The position numbers and the translations under genes are program-made. A stretch of 64,000 nucleotides of DNA from Microbulbifer sp. HZ11. GTDB lineage: Bacteria > Pseudomonadota > Gammaproteobacteria > Pseudomonadales > Cellvibrionaceae. Location of the stretch: positions 124,001 through 188,000 of the forward strand of contig NZ_JELR01000002.1 of NCBI RefSeq assembly GCF_000708675.1, given 5' to 3'. Shown in pieces: positions 38,924 through 47,539 of the stretch. The notes below the pieces were generated by a model. The model was not told the origin of the DNA. It ran no database searches and was given only the letters and a program-made list of their open reading frames with translations. Numbering within the stretch: position 1 is the first letter of the stretch; every line of letters begins with the position of its first letter.

Positions 38924-40378
38924 ATGCATCAGTTGACCATCGCCGAGATCATTCGCGGCCTGCGCGACAAACAGTTCTCCAGCGTCGAGATCACCAGCCA
39001 TCTGCTGGAGCGTATCCAGGAGCTGGACAACCAGTTCAACAGCTTCATTACCGTCACCGGCGACCAGGCGATCAAAGAAGCCGCCGCCGCCGACGCCCGC
39101 CTGGCCCAGGGCGACGCCCCGGCCCTGTGCGGCGTACCCATCGCCCACAAGGACATCTTCTGTACCAATGGCGTGCGCACCAGCTGCGGCTCGAAGATGC
39201 TCGACAACTTCGTGCCCCCCTACGACGCCACCGTTGTGGATAACTTCCAGCAGGCCGGCGCGGTCAGCCTGGGTAAAACCAATATGGACGAGTTCGCCAT
39301 GGGCTCCTCCAACGAATCCAGCTTCTACGGCGCGGTAAAAAACCCGTGGAATGTGGAGCGCATTCCCGGTGGTTCCTCCGGTGGTTCCGCCGCCGCGGTG
39401 GCCGCGCTGTTGGTACCCGGCACCACCGCCACCGACACCGGCGGCTCCATCCGCCAGCCCGCGGCCATGACCGGCACCACAGGCCTCAAACCCACCTACG
39501 GCCGCGTATCCCGCTGGGGCATGATTGCCTTCGCCTCCAGCCTCGACCAGGGCGGCCCCATTACCCGCACCGCGGAAGACGCCGCGCTGATGCTGTCGGT
39601 GATGGCAAGCCCAGACAAGAAAGATTCCACCTGCCTGGACCGCCCGACCCAGGACTACACCGCCAATCTGAACGACTCCATCAAGGGACTGAAGATCGGC
39701 GTGCCCAGCGAGTACTTCGGTGAAGGCCTGGATAGCGAAGTGGGTGCGCGTGTGCAGGAAGCACTGAAAGACTACGAAAAACTCGGCGCGGAACTGGTGG
39801 AAATCAGCCTGCCCCACAGCAAACTGGCGGTGCCAGCCTACTACGTGATCGCCCCGGCGGAAGCCTCCGCCAACCTGTCCCGCTTCGACGGCGTTCGCTA
39901 CGGCTACCGCTGTGAAAATCCGGCGGACCTGCGCGACCTGTATATGCGCTCTCGCGGCGAAGGTTTCGGTGAGGAAGTGAAGCGCCGCATCTTGGTGGGC
40001 AGCTACGCCCTGTCTGCCGGTTACTACGACGCCTACTACAACAAGGCCCAGCAGGTGCGCCGCCTGATCAAACAGGATTTTGTCGACGCCTTCGACAAGG
40101 TCGACGTCATTATGGGCCCCACCGCCCCCAACCCGGCGTTCAAGCTGGGCGAGAAAAATGCCGATCCGGTGGCCATGTATCTGGAAGACATTTACACCAT
40201 CGCCACCAACCTGGCCGGCCTGCCCGGCATGTCCATCCCCTGCGGTTTTGCCCACGGCCTGCCCGTCGGCCTGCAGATCATTGGCAACTATCTGGATGAA
40301 GCGCGCATGCTCAACGTCGCGCACCAGTTCCAGCAAGCCAGTGACTGGCACCAGAAAACCGCCCCGGCAGCAGAATAA
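38924..40378 (+). CDS. gatA: Asp/Glu-tRNA amidotransferase subunit A
   Basis: 484 residues, amidase-signature enzyme that releases ammonia from glutamine. The Ser-cisSer-Lys triad is visible as K76 (PIAHKD), S151 (GGSSGGSAA) and S175 ([10 protein letters not shown]). 66 bp after gatC and 11 bp before gatB. Full length and intact. Confidence 0.98.
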   Translation: MHQLTIAEIIRGLRDKQFSSVEITSHLLERIQELDNQFNSFITVTGDQAIKEAAAADARLAQGDAPALCGVPIAHKDIFCTNGVRTSCGSKMLDNFVPPYDATVVDNFQQAGAVSLGKTNMDEFAMGSSNESSFYGAVKNPWNVERIPGGSSGGSAAAVAALLVPGTTATDTGGSIRQPAAMTGTTGLKPTYGRVSRWGMIAFASSLDQGGPITRTAEDAALMLSVMASPDKKDSTCLDRPTQDYTANLNDSIKGLKIGVPSEYFGEGLDSEVGARVQEALKDYEKLGAELVEISLPHSKLAVPAYYVIAPAEASANLSRFDGVRYGYRCENPADLRDLYMRSRGEGFGEEVKRRILVGSYALSAGYYDAYYNKAQQVRRLIKQDFVDAFDKVDVIMGPTAPNPAFKLGEKNADPVAMYLEDIYTIATNLAGLPGMSIPCGFAHGLPVGLQIIGNYLDEARMLNVAHQFQQASDWHQKTAPAAE

Positions 40379-40389
40379 GGAGACGAGAC

Positions 40390-41841
40390 GTGGAATGGGA
40401 AGTCGTCATCGGGTTGGAAGTGCATGTGCAACTGGCCACCCAATCAAAAATTTTCTCCGGAGCCAGCACCGCCTTTGGTGCGGAGCCGAACACCCAGGCC
40501 TGCGCGGTCGACTTGGCCATGCCGGGCACCCTGCCGGTACCCAATGAAGAGGCTTTCCGCTTTGCGGTAATGTTCGGCCTCGCCATGAATGCGGAAATTG
40601 GCAAGCGCTCGGTATTCGAGCGCAAAAACTATTTCTACCCGGACCTGCCCAAGGGCTACCAGACCACCCAGTTGGAACAACCGATCGTCGGCGCCGGCCA
40701 GATCGAAATTCACCTGGAAGATGGCAGCAGCAAGACTGTGCGTTTGCACCACGCGCACCTGGAAGAGGATGCGGGCAAATCTTTACACGAAGACTTCCAC
40801 GGCATGTCCGGCATCGACCTCAACCGCGCCGGTACGCCGCTAATCGAAATCGTATCCGAACCTGATATGCGCAGCGCTGCGGAAGCGGTTGCCTACCTGA
40901 AAAAGATCCACAGCATCGTCACCTACCTGGGTATTTCCGACGGTGATATGTCTCAGGGCTCCCTGCGCTGTGACGCCAACGTTTCCGTGCGTTTGAAAGG
41001 CGAAGAGGAACTGGGTACCCGCACCGAGATCAAGAACCTGAACTCCTTCCGCTTTATCGAGAAGGCGATCAAGGTGGAAGCCCAGCGCCAGATCGATCTG
41101 ATCGAGGACGGTGGTAAGGTGACGCAGGAAACCCGCCTGTACGATGCGGACAAGAACGAAACCCGCTCCATGCGCAGCAAGGAAGTGGCCAACGACTACC
41201 GCTACTTCCCCTGCCCGGACCTGCTGCCGGTGGTTCTGACCGACGATTACGTGGAGCAGATTCGCAGCGAGCTGCCGGAGCTACCGGATGCGAAGTGTGC
41301 GCGTTTCGAGAAGGACTACGGCCTGTCTGCCTACGATGCGGATCAGCTGACCCAGGAGCGCGCCACTGCAGATTACTTTGAGCAGGTGGCAGCCAAGTCT
41401 GGCGAGCCTAAACTGGCAGCTAACTGGGTGATGGGTGAACTGGCGGCGCTGTTGAACCGCGAGGAAAAATCTATCGCCGATTCTCCGGTTTCTGCGGAGC
41501 ACCTGGCGGGCCTGATCGCGCGCATCAAGGACAACACCATTTCCTCAAAGATCGCCAAGCAGGTGTTTGAGGCGATGGCGAATGGTGACGGTGATGCGGA
41601 CACAGTCATCGAGGCCAAGGGCCTGAAGCAGGTTTCTGACACGGGTGCCATTGAGAAGATGGTGGACGATGTAATCGCGGCCTCTACTTCTCAAGTAGAA
41701 AACTACCGCAATGCCGACCCGGACAAGCGCCCGAAAATGATGGGCTTCTTTGTTGGCCAGATCATGAAGGCTTCCAAGGGGCAGGCGAATCCGCAGATGA
41801 TCAACAAGATTCTGAAAGAGAAACTGGACGCACTGCTGTAG
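40390..41841 (+). CDS. gatB: Asp/Glu-tRNA amidotransferase subunit B
   Basis: 483 residues. Kinase-like domain that phosphorylates the tRNA-bound Glu/Asp ([43 protein letters not shown]) and a C-terminal YqeY-like tRNA-binding domain ([19 protein letters not shown]). GTG start with AAGGAG 7 bases upstream. Ends the gatCAB operon. Confidence 0.98.
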   Translation: MEWEVVIGLEVHVQLATQSKIFSGASTAFGAEPNTQACAVDLAMPGTLPVPNEEAFRFAVMFGLAMNAEIGKRSVFERKNYFYPDLPKGYQTTQLEQPIVGAGQIEIHLEDGSSKTVRLHHAHLEEDAGKSLHEDFHGMSGIDLNRAGTPLIEIVSEPDMRSAAEAVAYLKKIHSIVTYLGISDGDMSQGSLRCDANVSVRLKGEEELGTRTEIKNLNSFRFIEKAIKVEAQRQIDLIEDGGKVTQETRLYDADKNETRSMRSKEVANDYRYFPCPDLLPVVLTDDYVEQIRSELPELPDAKCARFEKDYGLSAYDADQLTQERATADYFEQVAAKSGEPKLAANWVMGELAALLNREEKSIADSPVSAEHLAGLIARIKDNTISSKIAKQVFEAMANGDGDADTVIEAKGLKQVSDTGAIEKMVDDVIAASTSQVENYRNADPDKRPKMMGFFVGQIMKASKGQANPQMINKILKEKLDALL

Positions 41842-41893
41842 AAGTCTTGCATGTCGGGTTCTTCTAGCTCAGAGGTCCCTACTAGCAACCTTC

Positions 41894-42020
41894 AGTGGCG
41901 GTCGTGCACCGGGTGAAGCTTTTCGAAACCGAACTAGGCGTCCCCCTGGGAATACGTCCCTGTACGCTGCGTCGCAAACGTCCCTGTTTGCGACGCTTTC
42001 GAAAAGCTTCACCCGGCACC
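41894..42020 (+). repeat. Variable-stem hairpin repeat, copy D
   Basis: First of two copies in the 455 bp gap after gatB. Perfect 19 bp outer arms 41910-41928 and 41997-42015 (CGGGTGAAGCTTTTCGAAA). Loop: ACCGAACTAGGCGTCCCCCT, a mini-hairpin TACGTCCCTGTA, and a perfect 10 bp inner stem GCGTCGCAAA/TTTGCGACGC around CGTCCCTG (41969-41996). The most divergent loop of the five copies. Confidence 0.85.
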
Positions 42021-42096
42021 CAACCTTAAATTTCGACAAATGTACTTCGTATCAACTCGGCGAGCTAACCAAGCACTCTAAAAATTGATGCGAAGG

Positions 42097-42226
42097 CGAT
42101 GTCGCCGGGATTTGTTTGCGAAACCTTCCGCGAGAGGGACCTCGCGGAAGAGCCCCCATGGATGGGTTAACGGGGGGCGCCTAGCTCGTGTTTCGCAAAC
42201 AAATACCGGCGGCAGCGCCGCCACCA
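42097..42226 (-). repeat. Variable-stem hairpin repeat, copy E (reverse orientation)
   Basis: Perfect 15 bp outer arms 42110-42124 and 42190-42204 (ATTTGTTTGCGAAAC) and a perfect 10 bp inner stem CTTCCGCGAG/CTCGCGGAAG (42125-42150). In the minus sense the loop reads ACACGAGCTAGGCGCCCCCC, then AACCCATCCATGGGGGCTCT, as in copy B. A GGCGGCAGCGCCGCC head lies at 42209-42222. The ~75 bp between copies D and E holds nothing recognisable. Confidence 0.85.
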
Positions 42227-42296
42227 AACCGCCCGACAAGGAGCGGAGGTGGTAAAGACACAAACGTAGAAAACAGACCACGAAAGGAATTAACAA

Positions 42297-42593
42297 GTGA
42301 GCCTGAAAAAAGACAAACAAAAAATCCTCGGTGAAGTATTCGACGATGAGCGTATCGCCGGTTTTCTGGAGGGTGACGCACCGGAAGGATTCAATCGGGA
42401 TTTCTACCTGCTGGAGCGCGCCTACCGCGGTATGAAAGCAGAGAACTTTGAAACCTTCGTGCGCCTGTTCAAAGAACAGGGCCTGGACCTGAACAGCCAG
42501 AGCCCCGAAGGCCAGACTCTGCTCGCGCGCATCAGCGAACACAACCAGAGTGCGGAATACGCCGCCATTCTGAAGGCAGCAGGAGCACAGTAA
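42297..42593 (+). CDS. PA4642-like small protein
   Basis: 98 residues, soluble, mostly helical: KKDKQKILGEVFDDERIAGF, then FNRDFYLLERAYRGMKAENFETFVRLFKEQG and SPEGQTLLARISEHNQSAEY, an ankyrin-like helical pair. It resembles the uncharacterised PA4642 family of Pseudomonas from memory; function unknown. GTG start with AAGGA 8 bases upstream. Only 3 bp separate it from cysZ, so the two are probably co-transcribed. Confidence 0.65.
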   Translation: MSLKKDKQKILGEVFDDERIAGFLEGDAPEGFNRDFYLLERAYRGMKAENFETFVRLFKEQGLDLNSQSPEGQTLLARISEHNQSAEYAAILKAAGAQ

Positions 42594-42596
42594 AAC

Positions 42597-43493
42597 ATGA
42601 CTTCCAACCCGGCACATGGCGTACACGCACTGATCCGGGGGGCGCAGCTGCTTACCCGGAAAGAGCTGCGCCCATTCATCATTATTCCCCTGCTCATCAA
42701 CCTGGTACTGTTTATCGGACTGGGTGTCCTGATGATCAGCCAGTTCGACGACCTCGGCCGCTATATCGGCAGCCTGCTCTCCGATACCCCCGTCGACACC
42801 TCCAACATGTCCTGGTGGCGTGCGATTCTCGCCAAAGGCGCAGACTGGGCCGCGAGTGTATTCCAGTGGCTCGCATGGCTGATCGCCATTGTCGTGGTGC
42901 TCCTGTTCTTCTTCGTCTACGGCTACCTGTTCGGCATTATCACCAACATCATCGCCGCCCCGTTTAACGGCTTTCTCGCAGAAAAAGTCGAAGAACTTCT
43001 TACCGGCCACCCACCGCCCCCGGAAGCCCTGCACAGCATGGTACTCCGAACGCTCGGCCGGGAACTGCGCAAACTGATGTACTTTATTGGCTGGGGACTC
43101 GTGATTTTTGTGATCGCCTTGCTTACCAGCTGGACGGTGTTTATCCCCGCAATTCTCGGCGCACTCTGGGGAGCCTGGTGTATGGCAATCCAGTATGTGG
43201 ACTATCCGCTGGACAACCATCAGCGCTCTTTCGGTGAGCTTAAAAGTGTCCTGATGCGCAAGAAGTTCACCACCTTGGGCTTTGGCGGTGCGGTGATGCT
43301 GGCAAAGATGGTGCCGATCCTGAATATTTTTGTAATGCCTGCCGCAGTGGCGGGGGGAACTGCGCTGTGGGTCGAGAGAATCTGGGCCGATGGTGACCCG
43401 GGCAAGGGCCCCAATGGAAGGAATATTCCGGTAGAGCAGTCGGCGGCCTCCGAAAAAAAATGGCCGAAAGGCATTCAGGGCCCGGATAAATAA
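42597..43493 (+). CDS. cysZ: CysZ-type sulfate permease (EI24 domain)
   Basis: 298 residues. GVHALIRGAQLLTRKELRPFIIIPLLINLVLF is the N-terminal signature; at least four membrane helices follow (LAWLIAIVVVLLFFFVYGYLFGIITNIIAAPFNGFLAEKVE region, LIFVIALLTSWTVF). The family imports sulfate for cysteine synthesis. About 45 residues longer than E. coli CysZ, with a polar C-terminal tail. Other cys genes are not nearby. Downstream is a long inverted repeat. Confidence 0.88.
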   Translation: MTSNPAHGVHALIRGAQLLTRKELRPFIIIPLLINLVLFIGLGVLMISQFDDLGRYIGSLLSDTPVDTSNMSWWRAILAKGADWAASVFQWLAWLIAIVVVLLFFFVYGYLFGIITNIIAAPFNGFLAEKVEELLTGHPPPPEALHSMVLRTLGRELRKLMYFIGWGLVIFVIALLTSWTVFIPAILGALWGAWCMAIQYVDYPLDNHQRSFGELKSVLMRKKFTTLGFGGAVMLAKMVPILNIFVMPAAVAGGTALWVERIWADGDPGKGPNGRNIPVEQSAASEKKWPKGIQGPDK

Positions 43494-43496
43494 CCT

Positions 43497-43575
43497 GGTG
43501 GATGCGCTGCGCTTATCCACCCTACGAACACAAGGATACCCCACCTGTAGGGTGGATAAGCGCAGCGCATCTACC
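43497..43575. repeat. Long inverted repeat between convergent genes, copy 2
   Basis: Arms 43497-43526 and 43545-43575: GGTGGATGCGCTGCGCTTAT plus CCACCCTAC, mirrored by GTAGGGTGGATAAGCGCAGC and GCATCTACC; ~28 bp with one or two mismatches and an 18 bp loop. Same family as 4255-4336, and again exactly between convergent genes (cysZ and the helicase), 3-6 bp from each stop codon. Confidence 0.8.
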
Positions 43576-43581
43576 GCTCAA

Positions 43582-45135
43582 TTAACGGCGCGGACGTCCA
43601 CCGCCGCGGCGCCCGTCACGGCTTCCACCCCGACCACCGCGGTCATTGCGATCACCACCGCTACTGCGCTTCACGTGTACTTTGGGTGGTGCCACCAGCA
43701 GCTCTTCCGGCGGGACTTCACATTTCAGTTTACTGCCCAGCAGCTTTTCGATGGGCTCCAGGCGCATCGCATCGTCTTCACAGGCAAAGCTGATAGACGT
43801 GCCGCTCTTGCCCGCGCGGCCGGTACGGCCGATGCGGTGTACGTAGTCTTCCGGCTCTTCCGGCAGGGTGTAGTTCACCACGTGGCTGATACCGTCGATA
43901 TGAATACCGCGGCCCGCTACATCGGTGGCCACCAGCACTTTGGACTTGCCGGTCTTGAAGTCTTCCAGGGTGCGCACACGCTTGTTCTGCGCCACTTCAC
44001 CGGACAGCAGGCCCGCCGCAATACCATGAGCCACCAGGTTTTCATGGAGGCGACGGCACTGATCGCGACGATTAGCAAAAACGATCAGGCTTTCTACATC
44101 GTCCTGCTGCACGATGTTGTACAGCAACGGATATTTTTCGTCGCCGGACAGCATGTAGACATGCTGGGTTACGGTATCCGTGGCCACGTGCTCCGGCTCG
44201 ATTTCCACGATGACGGGCTCCGACGTCCACTGCTCTACCAGGTCGTCCACTTCCGGCGTAAACGTGGCAGAGAAGAACATGGTCTGGCGGTGGGTCTTGC
44301 GCGGGGTCTGGCGCACGATGCGGCGCACGTCGGGAATAAAGCCCATATCCAGCATGCGATCCGCCTCGTCAATTACCAGTATCTCGGTCTGGTCGAGGAA
44401 GCAGTCGCGTTTGCTGACGAAGTCCAGCAGCCGGCCAGGGGTAGCAACGAGGATATCCACCAGGCGCTCGTTCAGCGCCTTCTGCTGCTTCTGGTAATCC
44501 ATACCGCCGACCAGGGTGTGTATTTCAAGATCGGTGTATTTACACAGCCCCTTGGCGTCGTCGGCGATCTGCATCACCAGCTCGCGGGTCGGCGCGATGA
44601 TCAGCGCGCGGGCCTCACCGGCGTAGCGCTCGCCCTCAAATGGGTTCTTGAGCAGGTCGTCGATCACGGTAATAAGGAAGGCCGCGGTCTTGCCGGTACC
44701 GGTCTGGGCCTTGCCCACCAGATCGTGGCCGTTAAGGGTGTGGGGCAGTGACTGCCCCTGAATCGGCGAGGCGTACTGGAAGCCGAGATCGGCAATGGCG
44801 TGCATCAGCGGCAGCGGCAGGTCCAGATCGTGGAAGCGCACCTTGCCTTCCTGCTCCGGGACCTGGAACTCGTCCAGGCTCCAGGGCTTTTCCGGTGCCT
44901 TCTGGCGAGTGTCTTTGCGCTTGTCGCGACCGCCCTGTCCGCCACCTTCACCCCCGCCGCGGCGACGGTTGCGCTGGCGACCGCCGGAGCGACCGTCCGC
45001 TTTGCCGCTCTCTGCGACGCGCTTTTCAGAGCCAGAAGCGGATTTCTTGGACTCGGGCTTCTGCCCTTTGGATGCGTTGTCAGACTTGTCTGCGCCTGAT
45101 TGCTCAGCGGAACGACGGAAAAACTTGCCTATCAA
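43582..45135 (-). CDS. rhlB: DEAD-box RNA helicase, RhlB-like
   Basis: 517 residues. Basic, Gly/Arg/Ser-rich N-terminal extension (~1-85), then the helicase core: Q-motif [13 protein letters not shown], Walker [28 protein letters not shown] and [11 protein letters not shown], and an RGG-type basic tail ([20 protein letters not shown]). The [19 protein letters not shown] start is RhlB-like, so a role in mRNA decay or ribosome assembly with RNase E is likely; RhlE/SrmB-type paralogues cannot be fully excluded. Confidence 0.88.
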   Translation of the reverse strand: MIGKFFRRSAEQSGADKSDNASKGQKPESKKSASGSEKRVAESGKADGRSGGRQRNRRRGGGEGGGQGGRDKRKDTRQKAPEKPWSLDEFQVPEQEGKVRFHDLDLPLPLMHAIADLGFQYASPIQGQSLPHTLNGHDLVGKAQTGTGKTAAFLITVIDDLLKNPFEGERYAGEARALIIAPTRELVMQIADDAKGLCKYTDLEIHTLVGGMDYQKQQKALNERLVDILVATPGRLLDFVSKRDCFLDQTEILVIDEADRMLDMGFIPDVRRIVRQTPRKTHRQTMFFSATFTPEVDDLVEQWTSEPVIVEIEPEHVATDTVTQHVYMLSGDEKYPLLYNIVQQDDVESLIVFANRRDQCRRLHENLVAHGIAAGLLSGEVAQNKRVRTLEDFKTGKSKVLVATDVAGRGIHIDGISHVVNYTLPEEPEDYVHRIGRTGRAGKSGTSISFACEDDAMRLEPIEKLLGSKLKCEVPPEELLVAPPKVHVKRSSGGDRNDRGGRGGSRDGRRGGGRPRR

Positions 45136-45301
45136 AAGATTGCTCGCTCAATTGCGCCAGCGGGGCCGGAAATGGCCGGGCCGGGGTTGCAGCCGTGACC
45201 AGCGGGCCACGGAAACGGGTTAAATAATCGGCGAGTATATCATCTATATGCGAATTGCGAGTTACTGGCGCAAACTCCACTGTTCCAGCCATTACCGGCC
45301 A

Positions 45302-45928
45302 TCAATCCCGCAGCAGCCCCCGCCGGCGGGCGATCCAGTAATCCAGGCTCACATAACGTCCGCCACCGGTAAACAACAACGCCAGCAGCATGACGAAGTA
45401 AGTGGCCGCAAACTCGATCCCGTTCTTGAGCACGGTGAAGCTGCCCGCCTCTGTCAGCCACTGGTAGTTGCCGTGCGCCTTGAGCAGCTCTACCGCCTTC
45501 TCCTTGCGTACCACCGCCTCTTCGATCAGGTCCTTGCGCCACTCCCAGGGCATGGTCAGTGTTTGCTCCGGCAGCGCGTGCCAGCCGTACTGCCAGTGCG
45601 CCGTTAGCGCGGCAACCGCCATGGTGAACATCAGCGGAATGGCCGCGAGGCGCACCCCCAAACCCAGCACCAGGGCGATACCCCCGAAAAACTCGGTCAA
45701 CGCCGCCAGCCACGCCATTAACAGCGGCGCTGGCAGCCCCAGGCCCCAGTCAGGGTTACCAAACCAAGCCGCCACATTGTCGATGCCAGTGATTTTATTC
45801 CAGCCCGCGAGAATAAAGATTGGGCCGAGAAACAGGCGCAGTGCCAGTGGGCCCAATCCACTCAATGGCCGCAGTGCGTGCAGAAAACAGCTGTAAATCC
45901 GATTGAACCCGCTGTGTGCCCCATCCAT
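45302..45928 (-). CDS. DoxX family membrane protein
   Basis: 208 residues, four membrane helices in DoxX fashion: LALRLFLGPIFILAGWNKITG, AWLAALTEFFGGIALVLGLGVRLAAIPLMFTM, and ATYFVMLLALLFTGGGRYVSLDYW. A loop of ~50 residues (EWRKDLIEEAVVRKEKAVELLKAHG) between helices 3 and 4 is longer than in small DoxX proteins. The family is linked to redox or thiosulfate:quinone functions in some species; here the role is unknown. GGGAG upstream of the ATG. Divergent from the MATE gene. Confidence 0.85.
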   Translation of the reverse strand: MDGAHSGFNRIYSCFLHALRPLSGLGPLALRLFLGPIFILAGWNKITGIDNVAAWFGNPDWGLGLPAPLLMAWLAALTEFFGGIALVLGLGVRLAAIPLMFTMAVAALTAHWQYGWHALPEQTLTMPWEWRKDLIEEAVVRKEKAVELLKAHGNYQWLTEAGSFTVLKNGIEFAATYFVMLLALLFTGGGRYVSLDYWIARRRGLLRD

Positions 45929-45950
45929 AATCCGCTCCCGTTTTCGACAA

Positions 45951-45964
45951 TACTGAATTCAGTA
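45951..45964. promoter_or_regulatory. 14 bp perfect palindrome between doxX and the MATE gene
   Basis: TACTGAATTCAGTA, 22 bp before the doxX start, followed by a looser TACTGTTCACTGA nearby. Looks like an operator for a dimeric repressor; none is encoded next to it. Confidence 0.35.
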
Positions 45965-46074
45965 ACATACTGTTCACTGAAGACTGGTCGCCGGAGACAG
46001 TGGATTCTTACACGCTGTCCCGAACCAAGTTCGATCAGTTTAGCCAGCCTCTAGCTTTTACCCATACCAAATCC

Positions 46075-47430
46075 ATGTTCAGACTCTACAAACGCGCCAC
46101 AGCCACGGAGCTGCGCCATCTCACCAATCTCGGTGGGCCACTGGTTGTGAGCAATCTGGCGGTGGTCAGCATGGGCGTCACCGATACCATCGTTGCCGGC
46201 CAGTCCGGCGAGGTGGACCTGGCTGGGCTGGCGCTGGGTTCCAGTATCTGGGCGGTATGTGCGGTGACGCTGATCGGCATGCTCGCCGCTGTTTCGCCGG
46301 TGGTGGCAAACCTGCGCGGTGCTCGCGACGAACAGGGCTGCGCGCGACAGATGAGCCAGTCGGTGTGGATTGCGCTGATCGGCGGATTACTGGTAGCCGG
46401 CGCACTGCTGGCCTCGCCCCTCTGGAGCCAGTGGATCCAGACCGAGGAGCCGGTGCGCAAGGTGATGGTGCAATATTTGCTGGCACTGGCCACCGGCACC
46501 CTGCCCTTTGCCTTTGGCAGCGCCCTGCGCGGTTACTGCGAGGGAATGGCGCAGGTGCGACCGGTGATGCGGATCTATCTCGCCGCCGCAGCGCTCAATA
46601 TTCCCCTGGATGTCCTGCTGGTATTTGGCTGGGGGCCGATTCCCGCAATGGGTGGTGCCGGCTGTGGCTGGGCCACCAGTCTGGTGTGCTGGTGTATTGC
46701 CATCGCCCTATACTGGCACGCGGGTCACGATCCCGCCTACCGCGCGCTAAGCCTGAAACTGCTACCTCCGCGCCCCCACTGGCCTACCCTGAAGCACCTG
46801 TTGGCAGTGGGTATGCCCATCTGTATTGGCGCCGCCAGTGAAGTGACCTTCTTTGCCAGCCTTACCCTGCTGCTGGCCGCCTACGGCGCCACCATCGTTG
46901 CCGCGCACCAGATCGGCCTGAGTATCGGTTCGATTTTCTATCTGGTGGCACTGGCACTGGCGCAGGCCGTGAGTATTCGCACCGCCCAGGTACTCGGTCA
47001 GGGGCGCCCCAAACGGGCCAAATTTGTCAGTATCGTCGGCGTCGGCAGCGGCCTGATTTACGCCCTGTGTACCGGCATCGTGCTGATCAGCCTGCGCAAT
47101 CTGTTGGTGCTCGCTTACACCGACAACCCGGAAATCATTGCCGTTGCTACCAATCTGCTGTTGCTGGCCGCCGCCTTCCAGCTGGTGGACGTGGCTCAGG
47201 CCATGGCCTGGGGCGCTCTGCGCGGGTACAAGGACACCAGAGTGCCCATGTACCTGCAGCTGTTTTCCTACTGGCTGGTGGGGCTCAGCTCTGCCTATTG
47301 GTTGGGCGAGCAATTCTGGGGGGTATACGGCTACTGGGTGGGCATCTGTATCGGCCTCGGTACCGCTGCGGTATTACTGATCTTGCGATTGCGCCGCACC
47401 AGCCACAAAGCATTGGTACGCCCCCACTAA
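46075..47430 (+). CDS. MATE family multidrug/Na+ efflux transporter
   Basis: About 451 residues from the ATG at 46075, twelve membrane helices in two similar halves (PLVVSNLAVVSMGVTDTIVAGQ at helix 1-2; AVGMPICIGAASEVTFFASL at helix 7). NorM-like; exports cationic drugs or other compounds using Na+ or H+. A GTG at 46000 would add 25 hydrophilic residues and has GGAG too close to it. Nothing nearby shows the substrate. Confidence 0.9.
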   Translation: MFRLYKRATATELRHLTNLGGPLVVSNLAVVSMGVTDTIVAGQSGEVDLAGLALGSSIWAVCAVTLIGMLAAVSPVVANLRGARDEQGCARQMSQSVWIALIGGLLVAGALLASPLWSQWIQTEEPVRKVMVQYLLALATGTLPFAFGSALRGYCEGMAQVRPVMRIYLAAAALNIPLDVLLVFGWGPIPAMGGAGCGWATSLVCWCIAIALYWHAGHDPAYRALSLKLLPPRPHWPTLKHLLAVGMPICIGAASEVTFFASLTLLLAAYGATIVAAHQIGLSIGSIFYLVALALAQAVSIRTAQVLGQGRPKRAKFVSIVGVGSGLIYALCTGIVLISLRNLLVLAYTDNPEIIAVATNLLLLAAAFQLVDVAQAMAWGALRGYKDTRVPMYLQLFSYWLVGLSSAYWLGEQFWGVYGYWVGICIGLGTAAVLLILRLRRTSHKALVRPH

Positions 47431-47539
47431 CCCGCTTGCATTCCGAAATCGCCAAATGCCGCGCAAATCTGCGGGAACCGATTGGCTATACTCGCGCTCT
47501 CAGCAACCTGACACCTGTTTTCCCGCAATGGAGTTTTTC

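Noticed and set aside
42078-43544. 488-codon frame antisense to the PA4642-like gene and cysZ
   Set aside because: It would run through the copy E hairpin, the long inverted repeat and two supported genes.
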